Position numbers and translations under genes: made by a program
Origin: Morinoia aosen
Taxonomy: Eukaryota > Arthropoda > Malacostraca > Amphipoda > Talitridae
Assembly: GCA_030386875.1 (NCBI GenBank)
Contig: CM059575.1
Coordinates: forward strand, 43,120,859 to 43,184,858
DNA length: 64,000 nucleotides
Reading direction: 5' to 3'
In this document: positions 21,071 to 32,912 of the stretch, piece by piece
Layout: every line of letters starts with the position of its first letter
Position numbering within the stretch: position 1 is the first letter of the stretch
The notes under the pieces: generated by a model
What the model was told of the DNA's origin: nothing
Database searches by the model: none
Seen by the model: only the letters and a program-made list of their open reading frames with translations

Positions 21071-23485
21071 AGTTATTTTATTTATGTTATTTATGCAAAA
21101 CATACGAAAAAATTATTAACAGAAGGTTAATGGAATACCGTGAAAACAAAGAAATCTTTTCTAGTCCACACTATGGCTTCACAAGCCATAGGGCAACCAT
21201 GGATCATCTTGCACGGTTTGATGCATACATACGACAGTCGCTAACCAATAATAAATTTGTGATGGCAGTGTATTTTGATTTAGAGAAAGCTTATGACATG
21301 ACGTGGCGCCACGAAATTATGAGAGATTTGGCAACAGCTGGTTTGAGGGGACGATAGCCAAAATTCGTTGGGGAATTCCTCAAGAATCAAACGTTCAAAG
21401 TAAAATTAGAAGAGGAAATGTTTAAAGCTAATTCCTAGCCGCAGGAACGCCTCTTAGTTCAAGTTTTCTTTTCGCAGTAAAAATAAACTCATTGGCAAAT
21501 GAAATTCCAGCAGCCGTATTCAGCTCATTGTTCGTGGACGATATACTCATCGCATTCGCAAACTATGACAAGACTAAAATACGAGCAGCATTACTGACAG
21601 CAATAGAGAAAGTCACCCAATGGATAATGCGAAACGGATTCAAATTCTCCTCAACGAAGACAACCATAATGCATTTTTTATCATGGGGGCGAACCAACAC
21701 TGATTCCAACCCTACAACTGGAAGGGAAAACAATACCAACCGTCGGTTGGTATTGTTGGCGGTAGCTCATTTGGGTAGTACTAAATTTTTTGATCTCCAC
21801 TGGGATAGAAAACTCAATTGAATTACCCATATTCATAAGACGAAAGAAAAATGTAGAAATGACTTGAACCTGATGAAATCTGTGTATGCATATGCTTGGG
21901 GTGCAGATCAAGCGATTTTGATGTGATTATACAGATCACTCATCCTTTCAAAAATTGACTATGAATGTATAATGTATGGCTCTGCTTGTGCGGCGGGGCT
22001 GAAGGAATTGCTCTCGCAAACGAGGCAAAGCGCACTGATATGCGGGCACATTCAAGCCAACACCAATAGTGAACCTCCACATCATCTGTAACAAACCAAA
22101 ATTAGAGTAACGACAAAGGGACCTGCTACTCCGATATTTCTTCAAGTTTAAGTGTCATTTCTTCCACCCAGCATATTGTTGCGACAACAATATTAAATTT
22201 GATTTTTTTAAAAGCCGCAAGTTTACATCAGAACCAGTAATCCAGAAAATACGTTTAACTCGGTATAACATTCCAACTCAGCCAGTCTATTCGAGCTTGA
22301 CCCATGCATCATTTTCATGTATTCTGAGGGGGCCAGAAGTAGAGCAGCACATGGCGAGTACGAAAAAGGAAGAAATTGCCTAATCCGTCATAAGACAAGT
22401 GCACAGAGATACCATGATAAGATACCAAAAGCATAAAATCATCTACACTGAGGGATCAAAGTCCCCGACAGGAGTTGGAGCAGCGGCCGTGATGGGCGAT
22501 ATCATCAGAAACGTCAGAAGCCAGTCGAGGCAATTGTTATGAACGCCGAACTGAATGCCATCAAACTCGCCTTAAACATCATAAAGGAAACACAATCCCA
22601 GGACTTCGTAGCATGCAGCGGCTCCATGAGTTCCATACAATTGATTAATGGCTATACTGAAAATAATGAACTTTTAAAAAAGAAAATCCTGGAGATGCAC
22701 CAAATTACTTCGGATGGAAAAAATATAACAATCAGTTAGGTTTCAGCACACGTGGGCATAGTTAAAAATGAGCGCGGGGACCAGGCGGCGAAGGCAGCAG
22801 TAGCCAAGCCTGCTGAATTTGTGGTGATGTCCTGTAGCGACTGGTTCCCGGTAATCAGTAGAAGAGCGTATGAGATTTGGAACCTGAAATGGCAACAGGG
22901 AGACTTGAGAAAAATAAAAACCAGCCCTGGAACTTGGAAGAAAACCGACTTCAAGTTGAGCCAACTGGAAGAGGTTGTCAATACGTTGCGACTAAAACAT
23001 ACAGCCCTAACTCGTTGTTATCTCTTTGACCCTCAGGCTCTTGGACAGAGACCCATGGAACAAAGATTCTAACTGTAAAACATATCCTGGAGGATGTGCT
23101 GCGCTGCTGCTAACAAGAGACCGAATACTTAACTTGGGAGCCAGAGAGAATGTCAATGCAGAAAACTTGTTGAGTGACGGAGGACCGACCCATCAGTAAA
23201 GTGCTGGAGTTTGTCAAGTAAATGAATGTGTTCGGAAATCTGTAAAGGTGAATGAGGGCGAGCGGAAATAGTCCAGGCGTGACGTACACTATCTTCGAAT
23301 TACGATTCAAGATTCGGCTCTCCTCGGTTCCAGTCAGGTCGAGAGGGGAGCTTTCGATCTGATTAGAAGTCACTCATCCTGAACTTTGATGAGCAAAATG
23401 GCCGAGTGCGCTGTCCTGATATCCTCAACTCTCTTTTGAGAGTGGGTCCCAGCATTGGTCAGACTCTCTGTCAAAGTGAAGACGG

Positions 23486-23528
23486 GTAGCTGGAACCTCA
23501 CCACGCTACTAGGTAGGGTTCCAGCTAC
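23486..23528 (+). promoter_or_regulatory. 3' UTR hairpin of the decayed LINE
   Basis: GTAGCTGGAACC and GGTTCCAGCTAC are perfect 12-bp arms around 19 bases. Position and stem sequence are similar to the hairpin at 14600-14630. Confidence 0.6.
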
Positions 23529-23559
23529 TTCAACATATGAAGTTCAACCTCTGATAATC

Positions 23560-25575
23560 CCTTTCTATCCCCAAATTCATTCAAAATTTTTTATATGCTC
23601 CAAATTTTCAACAGCTCTAATTGATCAGTTGTGAGTTTCTCGGTATAGCTGCCTCCGTGGAATTCTCAGTGGTTAAAATTATAATAAATATGTTAAAGGT
23701 AGTTATTGTGCGAAGGAAGATGCTGGTGAGTCGCCGTTGTTGTGTCTTCTATGGTAGAACTTTGTAGGTGGCGAAATATCAGAATGAACGGATGAAGCAT
23801 TTATTGTTTGTGGATGTTCATTGAAACCAATTTTCTGTGAGGACAGTTACGCGTTTTCTGTAGTGATGGAATTTATAAGTATCAAAAAGAGACCTATGGA
23901 GTGCGTTCCTTAGAATAGAGAGGTATGACAGTTGGCACTTGAAATTCGTAACCTTTTAACGCGATATGGTGTGAGCTATTGAGGAGCTAGCGGGCCTAAG
24001 TTACTTTTACTGATTTTACCATGAAATTATTTTCATCTGTGTGAAATTAGCTTTTGTAGAATTATCAAAGCAAGAACTTTAACTGTTACTAATATTACCA
24101 TCAAATCATCGTTGCATCTGTGCAAAATTAACTTTGCTAGAATTATCAAAGCGAGAACTAAACCGAAGTTGTCGTTAATTGAGTTACTTATTATTATTAA
24201 TATTATTTATATCTATTCCTTTACATATGATGCTCCTAGATTCATGCCGTACCAAGCGTCATGTGCAGCGAAACCGAGTTATGTATACCACCGTCATCTT
24301 CAAGCCTTCCTCAGTGTGGAGAATAGCTGAGGCATCGTGCACATCGCCATGAGTGTAATTTTCAGTGAATCAGTGGTTACGTTATTCAGCAATTCTTCTA
24401 GTACATTGTATATTTGAACGTAAATATACAATAGATGGCCATAATCTTTGTTTGAGAGCTTTATACCTGGAACTTTTAAGAGGGAAAGGGTAGTAGTCAC
24501 CCTCTGGGGACAGGAATCACAGGATGGGCAGTAAGTTAACGTTTATCATATTTGCCTATTCTACTCCGACTAGACTGGCGCCTAGCTCTAGGGGAAATAC
24601 CAGTGGTTACTTCGGCATCAGATAGAGATTTGGAACATCTCCATCATCTGCTCATTATACTTCTTTCATTTTTGTACCTTCGTTATCCCTTCTTCGTTTT
24701 TTTCTTCTTCCTTCCTAATTTACTGGTTCTATGTGCAGGGAATCTTGCGTGGAACACACTTTGGGCGTAGATTCCCCGTTTTCTGTCTATACTAAATACC
24801 CCTTTCGCTTCGTTCTCGGTAATGTGGCTAGGGAGTCTGAAATTAATAAAATTATTATCGTAATGGGTATCATTCTGACAAATTGATATTTTAGTTCCTA
24901 GCAGGAATTGATAGAGTGTGAGTGTTTTTCAAGTTGGCGGTAGCTCTAAGCTAGCTTCTTTTTTGTAACATTAATTTGCTCAGCTTTATTTTCGTCAGTG
25001 CTGCCAGGTTACAATGCCATATTAGGTTAACAGATCAATCAATGCGCAGTGGAGGATTTTCAGAGCATCCTTGATTCCTTAGAAATTTCTTTTATTGATT
25101 TGGGTAGTTTCATGCGTCTTGTTTTGATATGGCTTAAAAAATCAATTTTTTATCGTGCATTACTCCTAAGCATTTGCAACAGTCAAACTCGTGTATGTTT
25201 TGCTGCTAATCATTATGCTAGAAATCGAGTTGTGTTTTTTTCCGGAGTGAAGAGTTTCTCTACTGCAGTTTTTCTTCGTATTTTTTGCTCAAAATTGTAA
25301 CAAATATGTTAAATTGTGATATTTTTTATAATTTTTCAGGAACTTAACAAGAGTGTAGCATCCCCAAGAAACAACGTTTTTTGTAAGAAATTTGCATTAT
25401 TTTTCATTTTTAAATTGAAAACACAAACTCCTAAAAATATGATTACTTTTTTAAAGCTTTCGAGTGCATATTTTGGCCATAAAGAGGATATTCATCATAA
25501 TTATTCATTGCAATGAAATAATCATTCATTGTACTCTGACCAATAAATATATATATGTTTATATAATTTAGTATT
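23560..25575. other. Non-coding DNA with one diverged sub-repeat core
   Basis: No gene was recognised. At about 24600-24840 there is a diverged copy of the sub-repeat core found in the duplicated blocks (CTTCTTCCTTCCTAATTTACTG, a TTCTATG motif, then TAGATTCCCCGTTTTCTGTC and ATACTAAAT), showing the core is dispersed as well as tandem. Confidence 0.5.
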
Positions 25576-25579
25576 CATA

Positions 25580-26160
25580 ACAGAAATAGAATTCAGAACA
25601 CGAGGTACAAAATTGCGCACCAAGTAGAAAATGGCCAAATAAACACTTTTTCTTCAATGAAATTTTCCGAAAAAAATTCGGGTTTTGGAGATATTAGCTG
25701 TTTTTTGTTGTAAGGGATGAAATTTAATTGCACAATTACTCGCAATATTTATTTTTAATATATGTTACCATCAATTCTATTCTATGAGAGTTTCCAATAA
25801 TAAAATTTAGTTTTGGTGATATTTGGTAAAAAAAATTAGCAGGAAGGTTTTAGAACATTCCAGATCGTGCTACCAGGTTACTGCTTGTTTGTCTTGTTGG
25901 CACTGTTCAGTTTCAAAGAAACCTCGACGCCGGCGACATGAACCGTTTAATAAATGCTGAAATGGCAGACATGCGCCTTGCGAGTAATTGTATAATTAAA
26001 TATTGCGACTAATTGTGTCATCAAGTTTCATCCCTTAAAACAATAAACAGCTAATTTCTAAAAACAAGATTTTTTTCGGAAAATTTCGTAGAAGAAAAAC
26101 TGTTTGTTTGGCCATTTTTTACTTGGTGAGTAATTTTGTTTTCTCAAACATCCTGTATAT
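25580..26160. mobile_element. MITE with terminal inverted repeats, mariner-like end
   Basis: The left arm (about 25600-25760) and right arm (about 25975-26160) are inverted: CACCAAGTAGAAAATGGCCA on the left matches CACCAAGTAAAAAATGGCCA read from the minus strand on the right. The arms continue through TTTTCCGAAAAAAAT and GGGATGAAA. The right end reads ACAGGATGTTTGAGAAA on the minus strand, like the end of the mariner at 29677. The centre of about 200 bp is non-coding. Confidence 0.75.
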
Positions 26161-26478
26161 GACGTCCCGAGCTTTACTGGCACTTTCGAAAGGGTTACGC
26201 CAAAGACATTGCGTAAATGTATCGACACGTGATAATACCGATTAGCAATCAAATATTGAGGAGCGACTTGTAAGAAGGCTTTCTTATATCCTAGATTGTA
26301 TTATTAAATTGCACATTGGTCACATTTTAACTGAAGATATGGTAAGACACATTCTCCTTTTAACATGCGAAGGTTCGTGTTATCAAATCCCTAATGTCCT
26401 CATATAATACCTAAAAACATTGCTTTATCTTGCAAATGGAGATGATTATTTATTGAAGTGTTCAATTAATATTTCCAG

Positions 26479-26675
26479 GTAGGTGTTCACGACTTCGACC
26501 ATCTCCTAGATGACTTATCCATTGAAGCCTTCGAGCGGCGTCTGGTAGACGTCAGAGAGTTTTTGCAGAAGGCGCACGACCTCAAACCGAAACTCACATC
26601 TAAGGAAGATATCATCAATGTTAGAGTACTTGAAGAGACCCTGTCAATTTTTATCGAAGGAGCTCGTTTTGAACA
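26479..26675 (+). CDS. DUF885-family protein, exon (N-terminal part)
   Basis: After the acceptor TTTCCAG the exon reads VGVHDFDHLLDDLSIEAFER, continues with AHDLKPKLTSKED and NVRVLEETLSIFIEGARFE, and ends at CA|GTGAGT in phase 2. The GVHxFDxxLxDLS start and the long helical region match the N-terminal part of DUF885 proteins, whose N-terminus usually begins 30-60 residues earlier with a YWxWR-like segment that I could not find. DUF885 proteins are predicted metallopeptidase-like enzymes of unknown substrate. Its phase fits the next exon at 42735. Confidence 0.8.
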
Positions 26676-29600
26676 GTGAGTATTTGTTTCAAAGTAGTTG
26701 CATAAAAATCTATGTATTTTACATTTTTGACAATGAAACTCAAAAACAGTTTACTCTGGCGTAGAAATTATTGACACCAAAAGAGGTATGAAAGTCATGT
26801 TTTCCCCATGTTAACGCTGAATTTTTCATTTAACTTTCACTGACTACTCATTTCACTGTTTTGACCCTGTACTGTGGATTGTTCCTGAACACCACAAAAG
26901 TGACAAACAATCAAGAAACCCTCCCAGACCAACCTGAAGATGCTTTCATCGATCAACATCACCTCCTGTTACTGCCCTGTCATCTACATATTTATTGTAT
27001 TTACTGTAATATTCAGTCTGTTCTTTTTAATGTTTTCGATGAGCCACGACTTCTTGAGAACACGTAGAGTTAGAAATTTTAAACCTTCTGGAGCCGATGT
27101 TTGATCGTTCTCACAGCGATGTGTTCGAAGAGTAGGAAGTTCTTTCATTACGCCGACAGCTGGTATGGCTGGACCTAAAATCACTTCTCGTGTAAGACTT
27201 TGTCATTGCAAGTATTTTCTTGAAGCGCGCTGTAGATTGGAGCCTTACAGCTATTCAAAGGTGTCCAGTTTTATAAGAAACATTAGTTTTAATGAATAAA
27301 GGCAGAAGAATACGAACCTCTATGCCACAATTGTACTTTCAATCAGAGCAGTAGGATTGATCACTACAACCAGGTTACGAGATCAAACCCTTCATTGCAT
27401 TACATTCAGTGATAAAAATTATTCTTATTTTATGCGCAGTAATTGGCAGATTTATTGAATTTTGGTCGTAAAAAGTTTTTTTTTTTTATTATTTTGTAAT
27501 CACAGAGCCTTATAGTAAATTCTAAACTAACAACAATGTAGCTGAAGCTTTAGTCCGCGTTCTAAAAATTGTGCTTGCATGTAAGGGAGTAATTTACATT
27601 TGCCAACAGATCCATCATTTACTGAGTCTAGAGTGGAGCAAATAATTTTTCATTGCTCTCATTATTTATACGATTCAACTTCATTCGGGTGAATTATTTA
27701 CTAAAATGAAATTTCACCTGGTTCTCGTAGATTGATATAACATTGTTTCATCGTACCCTCAGTATGCTTACCACGGTTTTGGCCACGTTGATAACTTTTC
27801 TCAAGTGTCTTTGTTTTACGCTTAATTTTTCCCATACTCATGCAACGACCTTCAGCGCTCTCGTGGTGTGGAGACCTTTCCGACGAGAAATCCTTGCTTT
27901 GATCGAAGACGTTTTTTTTTGTTTGGATAGCTTCTAATGTTCGTAAATGTTGTTGTGGATTTTTTTCCATTATTTAAGAGTCAGTTAAATCCAATAGTTT
28001 CATAAGCACGTCGATTCACTTCTCCTTTTTTCACTTCTACAAAAAATGGACAAATTCCTTGACGAGATACCTTTGAGAATAGTTGACATAATTTCGTTCC
28101 ATAACCTTTAAATTGATAAACTTTAGATTTAGTGATAAACAAGCTTAAAGGTTTTGCAACAGTATTTATGACCCATTTTAGAACACTAATGTGAAAAATA
28201 AAAATAAAGACCACATTATTTGCTTCCATTTGAATTATATTATTTGATGAATGAAAGCATAGAGAAACATTCACTTTGGGTCAAAGGAGAGTATTTTCAT
28301 ATCGCTGCTCACATTTACGGGGGATAAATGAACGAGAGGAAAAATTATTCATTAAATCACAAAATTTGACAGTGTTAGCGATTACAGAGCAAGCATTCAA
28401 ACATAGATGGAGAGTACTTTGTAGATAAGCCGGAAGAAAAAGTATGGTACTTCTCAGAGGTTAGATATACTTGAACCATATTTGTTTACTGTTTATTTAA
28501 AACTACATTCATTTAATACGTAAAATTTTATGCATTTTTCCAATGAGTAAATATTTTCAGTAATTTTTTAGCTATCAGAGAATTTCAGCCAATCTCGTTA
28601 TTTACGCTCGGAATGCGACTTCACGCTCCAGAAGTTCCATACCTACAACTACCATCAGCATGTCCATGACAAGTGAACTCAACGTCGAGTTTTGGTCGAC
28701 GAGTTGTGGCGCCGGCTAGTTGTAAGACACATTCGGTCTAATAAGTATTTAACCATTGTGGACATTGTATTCAAACAAGCTCTTTATCAATAATATTTGA
28801 AATTTTCATGTTAAAGTCGTACCTTGAGTTAAATACGATGCTCGAAAATGGCCAGATTTGTTCATTTCGGAACGTCGCATGTTTGAATGTTAGCGGTTTA
28901 GGCCGAGTTTAGAATTTCGAAATGGCTTCTAATGTCAAGTTTTTGATCTGATAAAATTATTCACTGAATATGTCGTTGGCATGACATCTGTCATCTTATA
29001 CTACTAATTTTATTAAAGGTTCAGTCAAGGCTGCCCCCAATTAAGGGGACCTCCAGCCCCAAGTCCACGGATTTTACCTAATTTTTTAAATTTTATTGTT
29101 CACATTTCCATTGCACCTAGGGGAATGACAGTGCATATGGATACGTAAAATTGAATTCTAAACACATTTGCCTCTATAAAAATTTTCGATTTTCGCAAAA
29201 GAAAAAAGTTGTGCAAATATAAAACTACACATACTAACGTAAAACACTACTCCTACAATTTTCAACTTATAAGCTTGATTTTAGTCTCATTCGACGCGGA
29301 AAGACGGTGGCAACTGGAAAATGAAGATTTTTTTGAATTTCCGGCCATTGCACATGATCCGCCAAAAATGACAGGATTCGATAAATATTTTTAAAGAAGT
29401 CACAAGATATAGATGACAAACTAATAGGTTTATCCTAATAGTACCCGCGATTAAAATATTCTTTTACTTGTGCACTGGTGAAACTCGTTTCACAGATACT
29501 CTAAGAGAGTGAAAGAGATATGGACCAACCAACCAACCAACCAAGACGGACCAACCAATTTAATGAGTTCAATGAGATTGCCATTGTAACAGCGTTGGCG

Positions 29601-29676
29601 AAATTACGTACAAAAAAATATTTAAATTTGTTTATTTGCTCATAAAATTCAAGGAGACACCTGACGTTTTATTATA
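26676..29676. other. Intron sequence without recognised features
   Basis: The DUF885 intron starts here and runs to 42734. In this part I see only AT-rich sequence, short A or T runs and a (CCAA)n stretch near 29525-29545. No open frame looks protein-like. Confidence 0.5.
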
Positions 29677-29885
29677 CAGGATGTTTCAGAAATAGAAGTC
29701 AGAAATGGAACAAATAGAAAATAGCAAAATAAAGCGATTTTCATGAGTAACAAAACCTTAAAACTCCTCCGTTTTTGAGTAATTCCAAGTTGAAAAATTC
29801 TTGAATCTTGAATATTAAGTGCTCACACAACGGCTGCCAACGAAATTAGGTTTTAGGTGCTCTAGTTAAGACGTAAAATTACAGT

Positions 29886-29953
29886 ATTCCTTAAATGGTC
29901 TAAATTAGTATCATTGAGTACCCAATCATACTAATTTAGATCATTTAAGGAAT
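29886..29953. repeat. 25-bp hairpin inside the mariner left end
   Basis: Arms ATTCCTTAAATGGTCTAAAT(TAGTA) and its complement pair over 25 positions with a single G-T difference, around an 18-base loop. The opposite end of the mariner lacks this hairpin, so it is an addition and not part of the TIR. Confidence 0.65.
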
Positions 29954-29989
29954 GATTTTTTATATTTTTTTGGAAAAACATAACTAATC

Positions 29990-30570
29990 ACAAATGATCA
30001 ATTTTATTGTTACTACGAAAGGTGTTCAAAGTGCCTTCAATGCACTTTTCATAGGTGTCATGAACTGACTGCTCTACAGATGTGAAAATATAAGGTTTTT
30101 CAGCTATTTGTGCTGCAGCATCAACTATGCGGGCAACCAGATCTTGCTCTGAATTCACAGTGGTGGCATGCACCAGCTCCTTCATCGCCCCCCCCCCCCC
30201 CCCCCCATAGGAAGAAATCAAGTGGTGTCATGTCTGGTGAGCGAGGAGGGCTTGTCGCTGGGCCGCCTCTGCCGATCCACCTATTGGGTAACTGCTCACC
30301 TAAAACCTCTCGTGATCCAAGAAAATAATATGCTAGTGCTCCATTATGTTGAAACCCCATTCTCCTACGTATGTTCAGAGGGACATATTCTAATAATGCA
30401 GGCAAAACTCCTTGTAAAAAATCCTGTATGAAGGGCTAATGAAAGTTAAAGGCATCAAACATGGACCGAGTAAATTGTCATTTACAATTCCTGCCCTCAT
30501 GTTGACACTGAAGCTATGTTGATGTTGATGGTCACAAATTATGTGAGGATTATTGACAGCCCAATAGTGA
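29990..30570 (-). pseudogene. Mariner-type transposase, C-terminal piece
   Basis: Minus-strand frames read SFSVNMRAGIVNDNLLGP, then NIRRRMGFQHNGA, RWIGRGGP and PPRSPDMTPLDFFLW. These are the second catalytic region and the SPD-x-PxDFFLW block of IS630/Tc1/mariner transposases of a type common in arthropods. A 19-base C tract (30188-30206) replaces the residues after FFLW. Stops and frameshifts are present. The piece ends at the DIRS border. Confidence 0.8.
30188..30206 (+). repeat. Poly(C) tract
   Basis: Nineteen consecutive C bases interrupt the transposase remnant. This could be a true homopolymer expansion or a sequencing/assembly artefact. Confidence 0.6.
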
Positions 30571-30632
30571 GAATCTAACTTTCTGCTAGGTTATGACTTA
30601 CCTCTGACGCAGAAAGAAGATTTTTTTTCCTG

Positions 30633-30802
30633 GCGTTGCCAGAGGAGCACTTAAGACCGGCAGGGCTGAAGTTGCTTCTGAGTGCGTCAAATATTCCTAT
30701 TGGAATATAAAATTAACATTTTTAAAAATGTGATTGTTGTTTAGAGAGTACCGGAAGTCTACTTCGTTCCGGTCAAGAGCCATGAGCCATTCTTTTTTTT
30801 TT
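30633..30802. repeat. DIRS inverted terminal repeat, left
   Basis: Near-identical reverse complement of 35410-35579, running from GCGTTGCCAGAGGAGCAC through CAAATATTCCTATTGG and AGAGTACCGGAAGTCTAC to CATGAGCCATTCTTTT. Only a few substitutions separate the arms. Confidence 0.92.
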
Positions 30803-30885
30803 AAGATATATAGGCTAGATTGAGGATTTACTGATACTTAAATCTGAGACAAATTTAAGACAGGGAGGAGGGTGGGCAAGAAATG

Positions 30886-30986
30886 TCTCTGGCAACGCCA
30901 GGAAAAAGAATCTTCTTTCTGCGTCAGAGGTAATTCACAACCTAGCAGAAAGTTAGATTCTTCTCCTCTTGCGTTGCCAGAGGAGC
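30886..30986. repeat. DIRS internal complementary region
   Basis: Read on the minus strand, this segment is the right end of the element (GCAACGCAAGAGGAGAA) joined through one GAAT to the left end (CTAACTTTCTGCTAGG) and on to CTCTGACGCAGAAAGAAG. In known DIRS models such a region serves as a splint for making the circular DNA that the recombinase integrates. Confidence 0.9.
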
Positions 30987-31173
30987 ACAGAATGACAAGC
31001 AGTGTTTTAAATTTGTAAGTCAGGAAAGTTGTTAGTTGTGTTGACCATGTTTGTTCAATATAATTTGAAACCAGTAAATACAAGAAGAAATGATAGCCTT
31101 ATTTTTAACCCTATATTATAAATAACTATATTTTCTAGTTAAGAATGCAAAATATTGACCTATGTAGATATTT

Positions 31174-31202
31174 AAATATATATATATATATATATATATA
31201 TA
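31174..31202. repeat. (TA)n microsatellite
   Basis: About 28 bases of alternating T and A between the internal complementary region and the recombinase gene of the DIRS element. Confidence 0.8.
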
Positions 31203-31383
31203 CAGTTTTACACCTGGAAATGAACACATGTTTATTGAAACATATCTAGTGCTTTCTATCAGTAGAAGAGAAGTTTAAAAAAAAAAAAATATCCGTATAA
31301 ATTCTAGGATGAACACAATGAATACTAGAGTTTAGGTAGCAAAGTAAGTTCATTCCTCATTTTATTTGTACTCACTCCATAAG

Positions 31384-32490
31384 TTAGGGAGAATCCAGGC
31401 CTAAAATTATTTTGCCCACTGAAGAGTCAGTGGTAGGGGCCTGATAATAGTTTTTAAATGTATTGACACTCTTCCAGTCTCCCGCCGCGATAATCTGGTG
31501 AATTGAGGCTCCTCGAGCATGTGCAGCAGACAAACCGGCGCCTCGGTAGGAATGTGCGGTGAATTGATTGGTATCTATACCCGCAAGTTTCAAAACTTGG
31601 GTTAGCCATCTTGCTTGAGTTTGTCGAGGTACTGGTCTTTTTGATGACCAAGAGAGGAAAAGTCTTGTAGGCTTAGGCTCCCCTTTTAAGCAGCAGTGGG
31701 ATCTCAATGAAAGAGTTCTGTTCATATACGCATAAACATAATGATTGGTATCAAGCTCTGGCAGCGAGGGTGTTGAGATGCACCGCACCACCTTCGGTTT
31801 CAAAATTCTTCGTGTGGTTTTAAGGGGTTCATAAATCACGAACGATACATCGTTCTCTGCGAGCTCTGCTTTCTCAATGTCCAATAAGTGGAGAGTCTGA
31901 CCCCGGTCAGATGAAGTTAGAGCAACCAGGGCAAGGGTTTTTAATGTAAGCAACTTAAGGGAAAGTGAAGCAGGAGGGTGCAGGGTTTTTAAATAATCCA
32001 TAAGGATGTTTACTGGCCAAAAGGTAAAGTGTTTTGGCCTAAGAGGCCTGGCTCGGAAGAAATATCGAAAGAGCCTATTTATCTGATTATTCTCCGTAAT
32101 ATTTAAATCGAAACAAAATAAACTTAATGCACTACGGGCAGTATTAATTGTAGGGGATTTAAAGCCTTTATCAAAAAGAGAGATAAGAAAATCGCAAATT
32201 AGTGGAATAGTGGGGTGATTTGAATACCCTTTGTTCTTAAGCCAATCGAGAAAATATTTCCAGAATCGTTCATATGTGGCCAGGGTTTGGGGAGATATGC
32301 TCTTGAGAAGCGACCGTGAAGTATTTTCTGAAAAGCCCGCACTTTTGCACTGTTGCTGGAAATACTCCAAGCCACTAGGTGGAAGGGGCGGCGAGTTGGA
32401 GTTGATCCTAGGAGATGAGAAGCTGATATGAAATAAGGGTCGGCTATTAGGAGAGGGATAACTGCCGGGATTACTGGATGGCCAGGCCAA
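31384..32490 (-). CDS. DIRS tyrosine recombinase
   Basis: 368 aa, open throughout. A helical N-terminal domain (about residues 25-150) with ATYERFWKYFLDWLKNKGYS resembles the SAM-like DNA-binding domain of tyrosine recombinases. The catalytic part shows SSDRGQTLHLLDI (first Arg), AHSYRGAGLSAAHARG (His-x-x-Arg) and GDWKSVNTFKNYY (candidate nucleophile Tyr). It should join the circular cDNA to the target by strand exchange, which explains the lack of a normal target duplication. Its first 292 bases overlap the upstream pol frame in another frame, as is usual for DIRS elements. Confidence 0.9.
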   Translation of the reverse strand: MAWPSSNPGSYPSPNSRPLFHISFSSPRINSNSPPLPPSGLEYFQQQCKSAGFSENTSRSLLKSISPQTLATYERFWKYFLDWLKNKGYSNHPTIPLICDFLISLFDKGFKSPTINTARSALSLFCFDLNITENNQINRLFRYFFRARPLRPKHFTFWPVNILMDYLKTLHPPASLSLKLLTLKTLALVALTSSDRGQTLHLLDIEKAELAENDVSFVIYEPLKTTRRILKPKVVRCISTPSLPELDTNHYVYAYMNRTLSLRSHCCLKGEPKPTRLFLSWSSKRPVPRQTQARWLTQVLKLAGIDTNQFTAHSYRGAGLSAAHARGASIHQIIAAGDWKSVNTFKNYYQAPTTDSSVGKIILGLDSP

Positions 32491-32912
32491 GCTGGAGTAA
32501 TCATTAGAGCATATGGGGTCTTATCTTTGAGAACTTTATCAATACATTTTTTCAACATAGGAATAGGGGGAAACATGTAAATATTTTCTTTCCAGGGAAT
32601 GGGAAATGCATCAGTTGCAAAGGCCAGAGGATCGTGATTTTTATATACAAATTTGTCCATTTTACAATTAAGTCTGGTGGCAAAAAGATCAATATTTGGC
32701 ACAAATGAAACCCTGCTAAGCAATTTTGAAAATGCTTCTGGTGACAAGGAATATTCATGAACAGAGGGACTCATGTTTCTGGACGAAGAATCTGCTTGAG
32801 AATTTGAAGCTCCTGGAATAAATTTGGTTGTTATTTCAATGTTAGATTCAATACAAAAACTCCAAATATCTATTGAAAGTAAGCAGAGATTACGGGAGTG
32901 AGTCCCCCCCAA
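32199..32912 (-). CDS. DIRS pol, C-terminal region after RNase H
   Basis: 237-codon frame starting within the end of RNase H (FIPGASNSQADSSSRN). It continues with LFATRLNCKMDKF, and PWKENIYMFPPIP, then ALMITPAWPGHPVIP. These blocks are typical of DIRS pol between RNase H and the DNA N-6-adenine-methyltransferase-like domain. It is in the same frame as the RT piece at 33105-33779, but an intervening stretch (32913-33104) is frameshifted. Confidence 0.75.
   Translation of the reverse strand: MGGTHSRNLCLLSIDIWSFCIESNIEITTKFIPGASNSQADSSSRNMSPSVHEYSLSPEAFSKLLSRVSFVPNIDLFATRLNCKMDKFVYKNHDPLAFATDAFPIPWKENIYMFPPIPMLKKCIDKVLKDKTPYALMITPAWPGHPVIPAVIPLLIADPYFISASHLLGSTPTRRPFHLVAWSISSNSAKVRAFQKILHGRFSRAYLPKPWPHMNDSGNIFSIGLRTKGIQITPLFH

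Larger units (their letters stand above)
20860..23530 (+). mobile_element. Decayed non-LTR retrotransposon (RT, RNase H and 3' UTR)
   Basis: The 5' part is missing. RT begins near 20880 and includes IISIPKPGKD, a YFDLEKAYD motif (about 21280) and FVDDILIAF (about 21533). RNase H follows with YTEGSK (22443), NAELNAIKLAL and VSAHVGIVKNERGDQAA, where the usual first aspartate motif is altered. The C-terminal region ends near 23110 with VKHIL. Many stops and frameshifts are present. The 3' UTR (23398-23528) shares motifs and a hairpin with the I-like LINE at 14.5 kb, so the two are related families. Confidence 0.8.

Noticed and set aside
30121-30405. 94-codon glycine-rich protein
   Set aside because: The glycine run is a poly(C) tract in a decayed mariner transposase.
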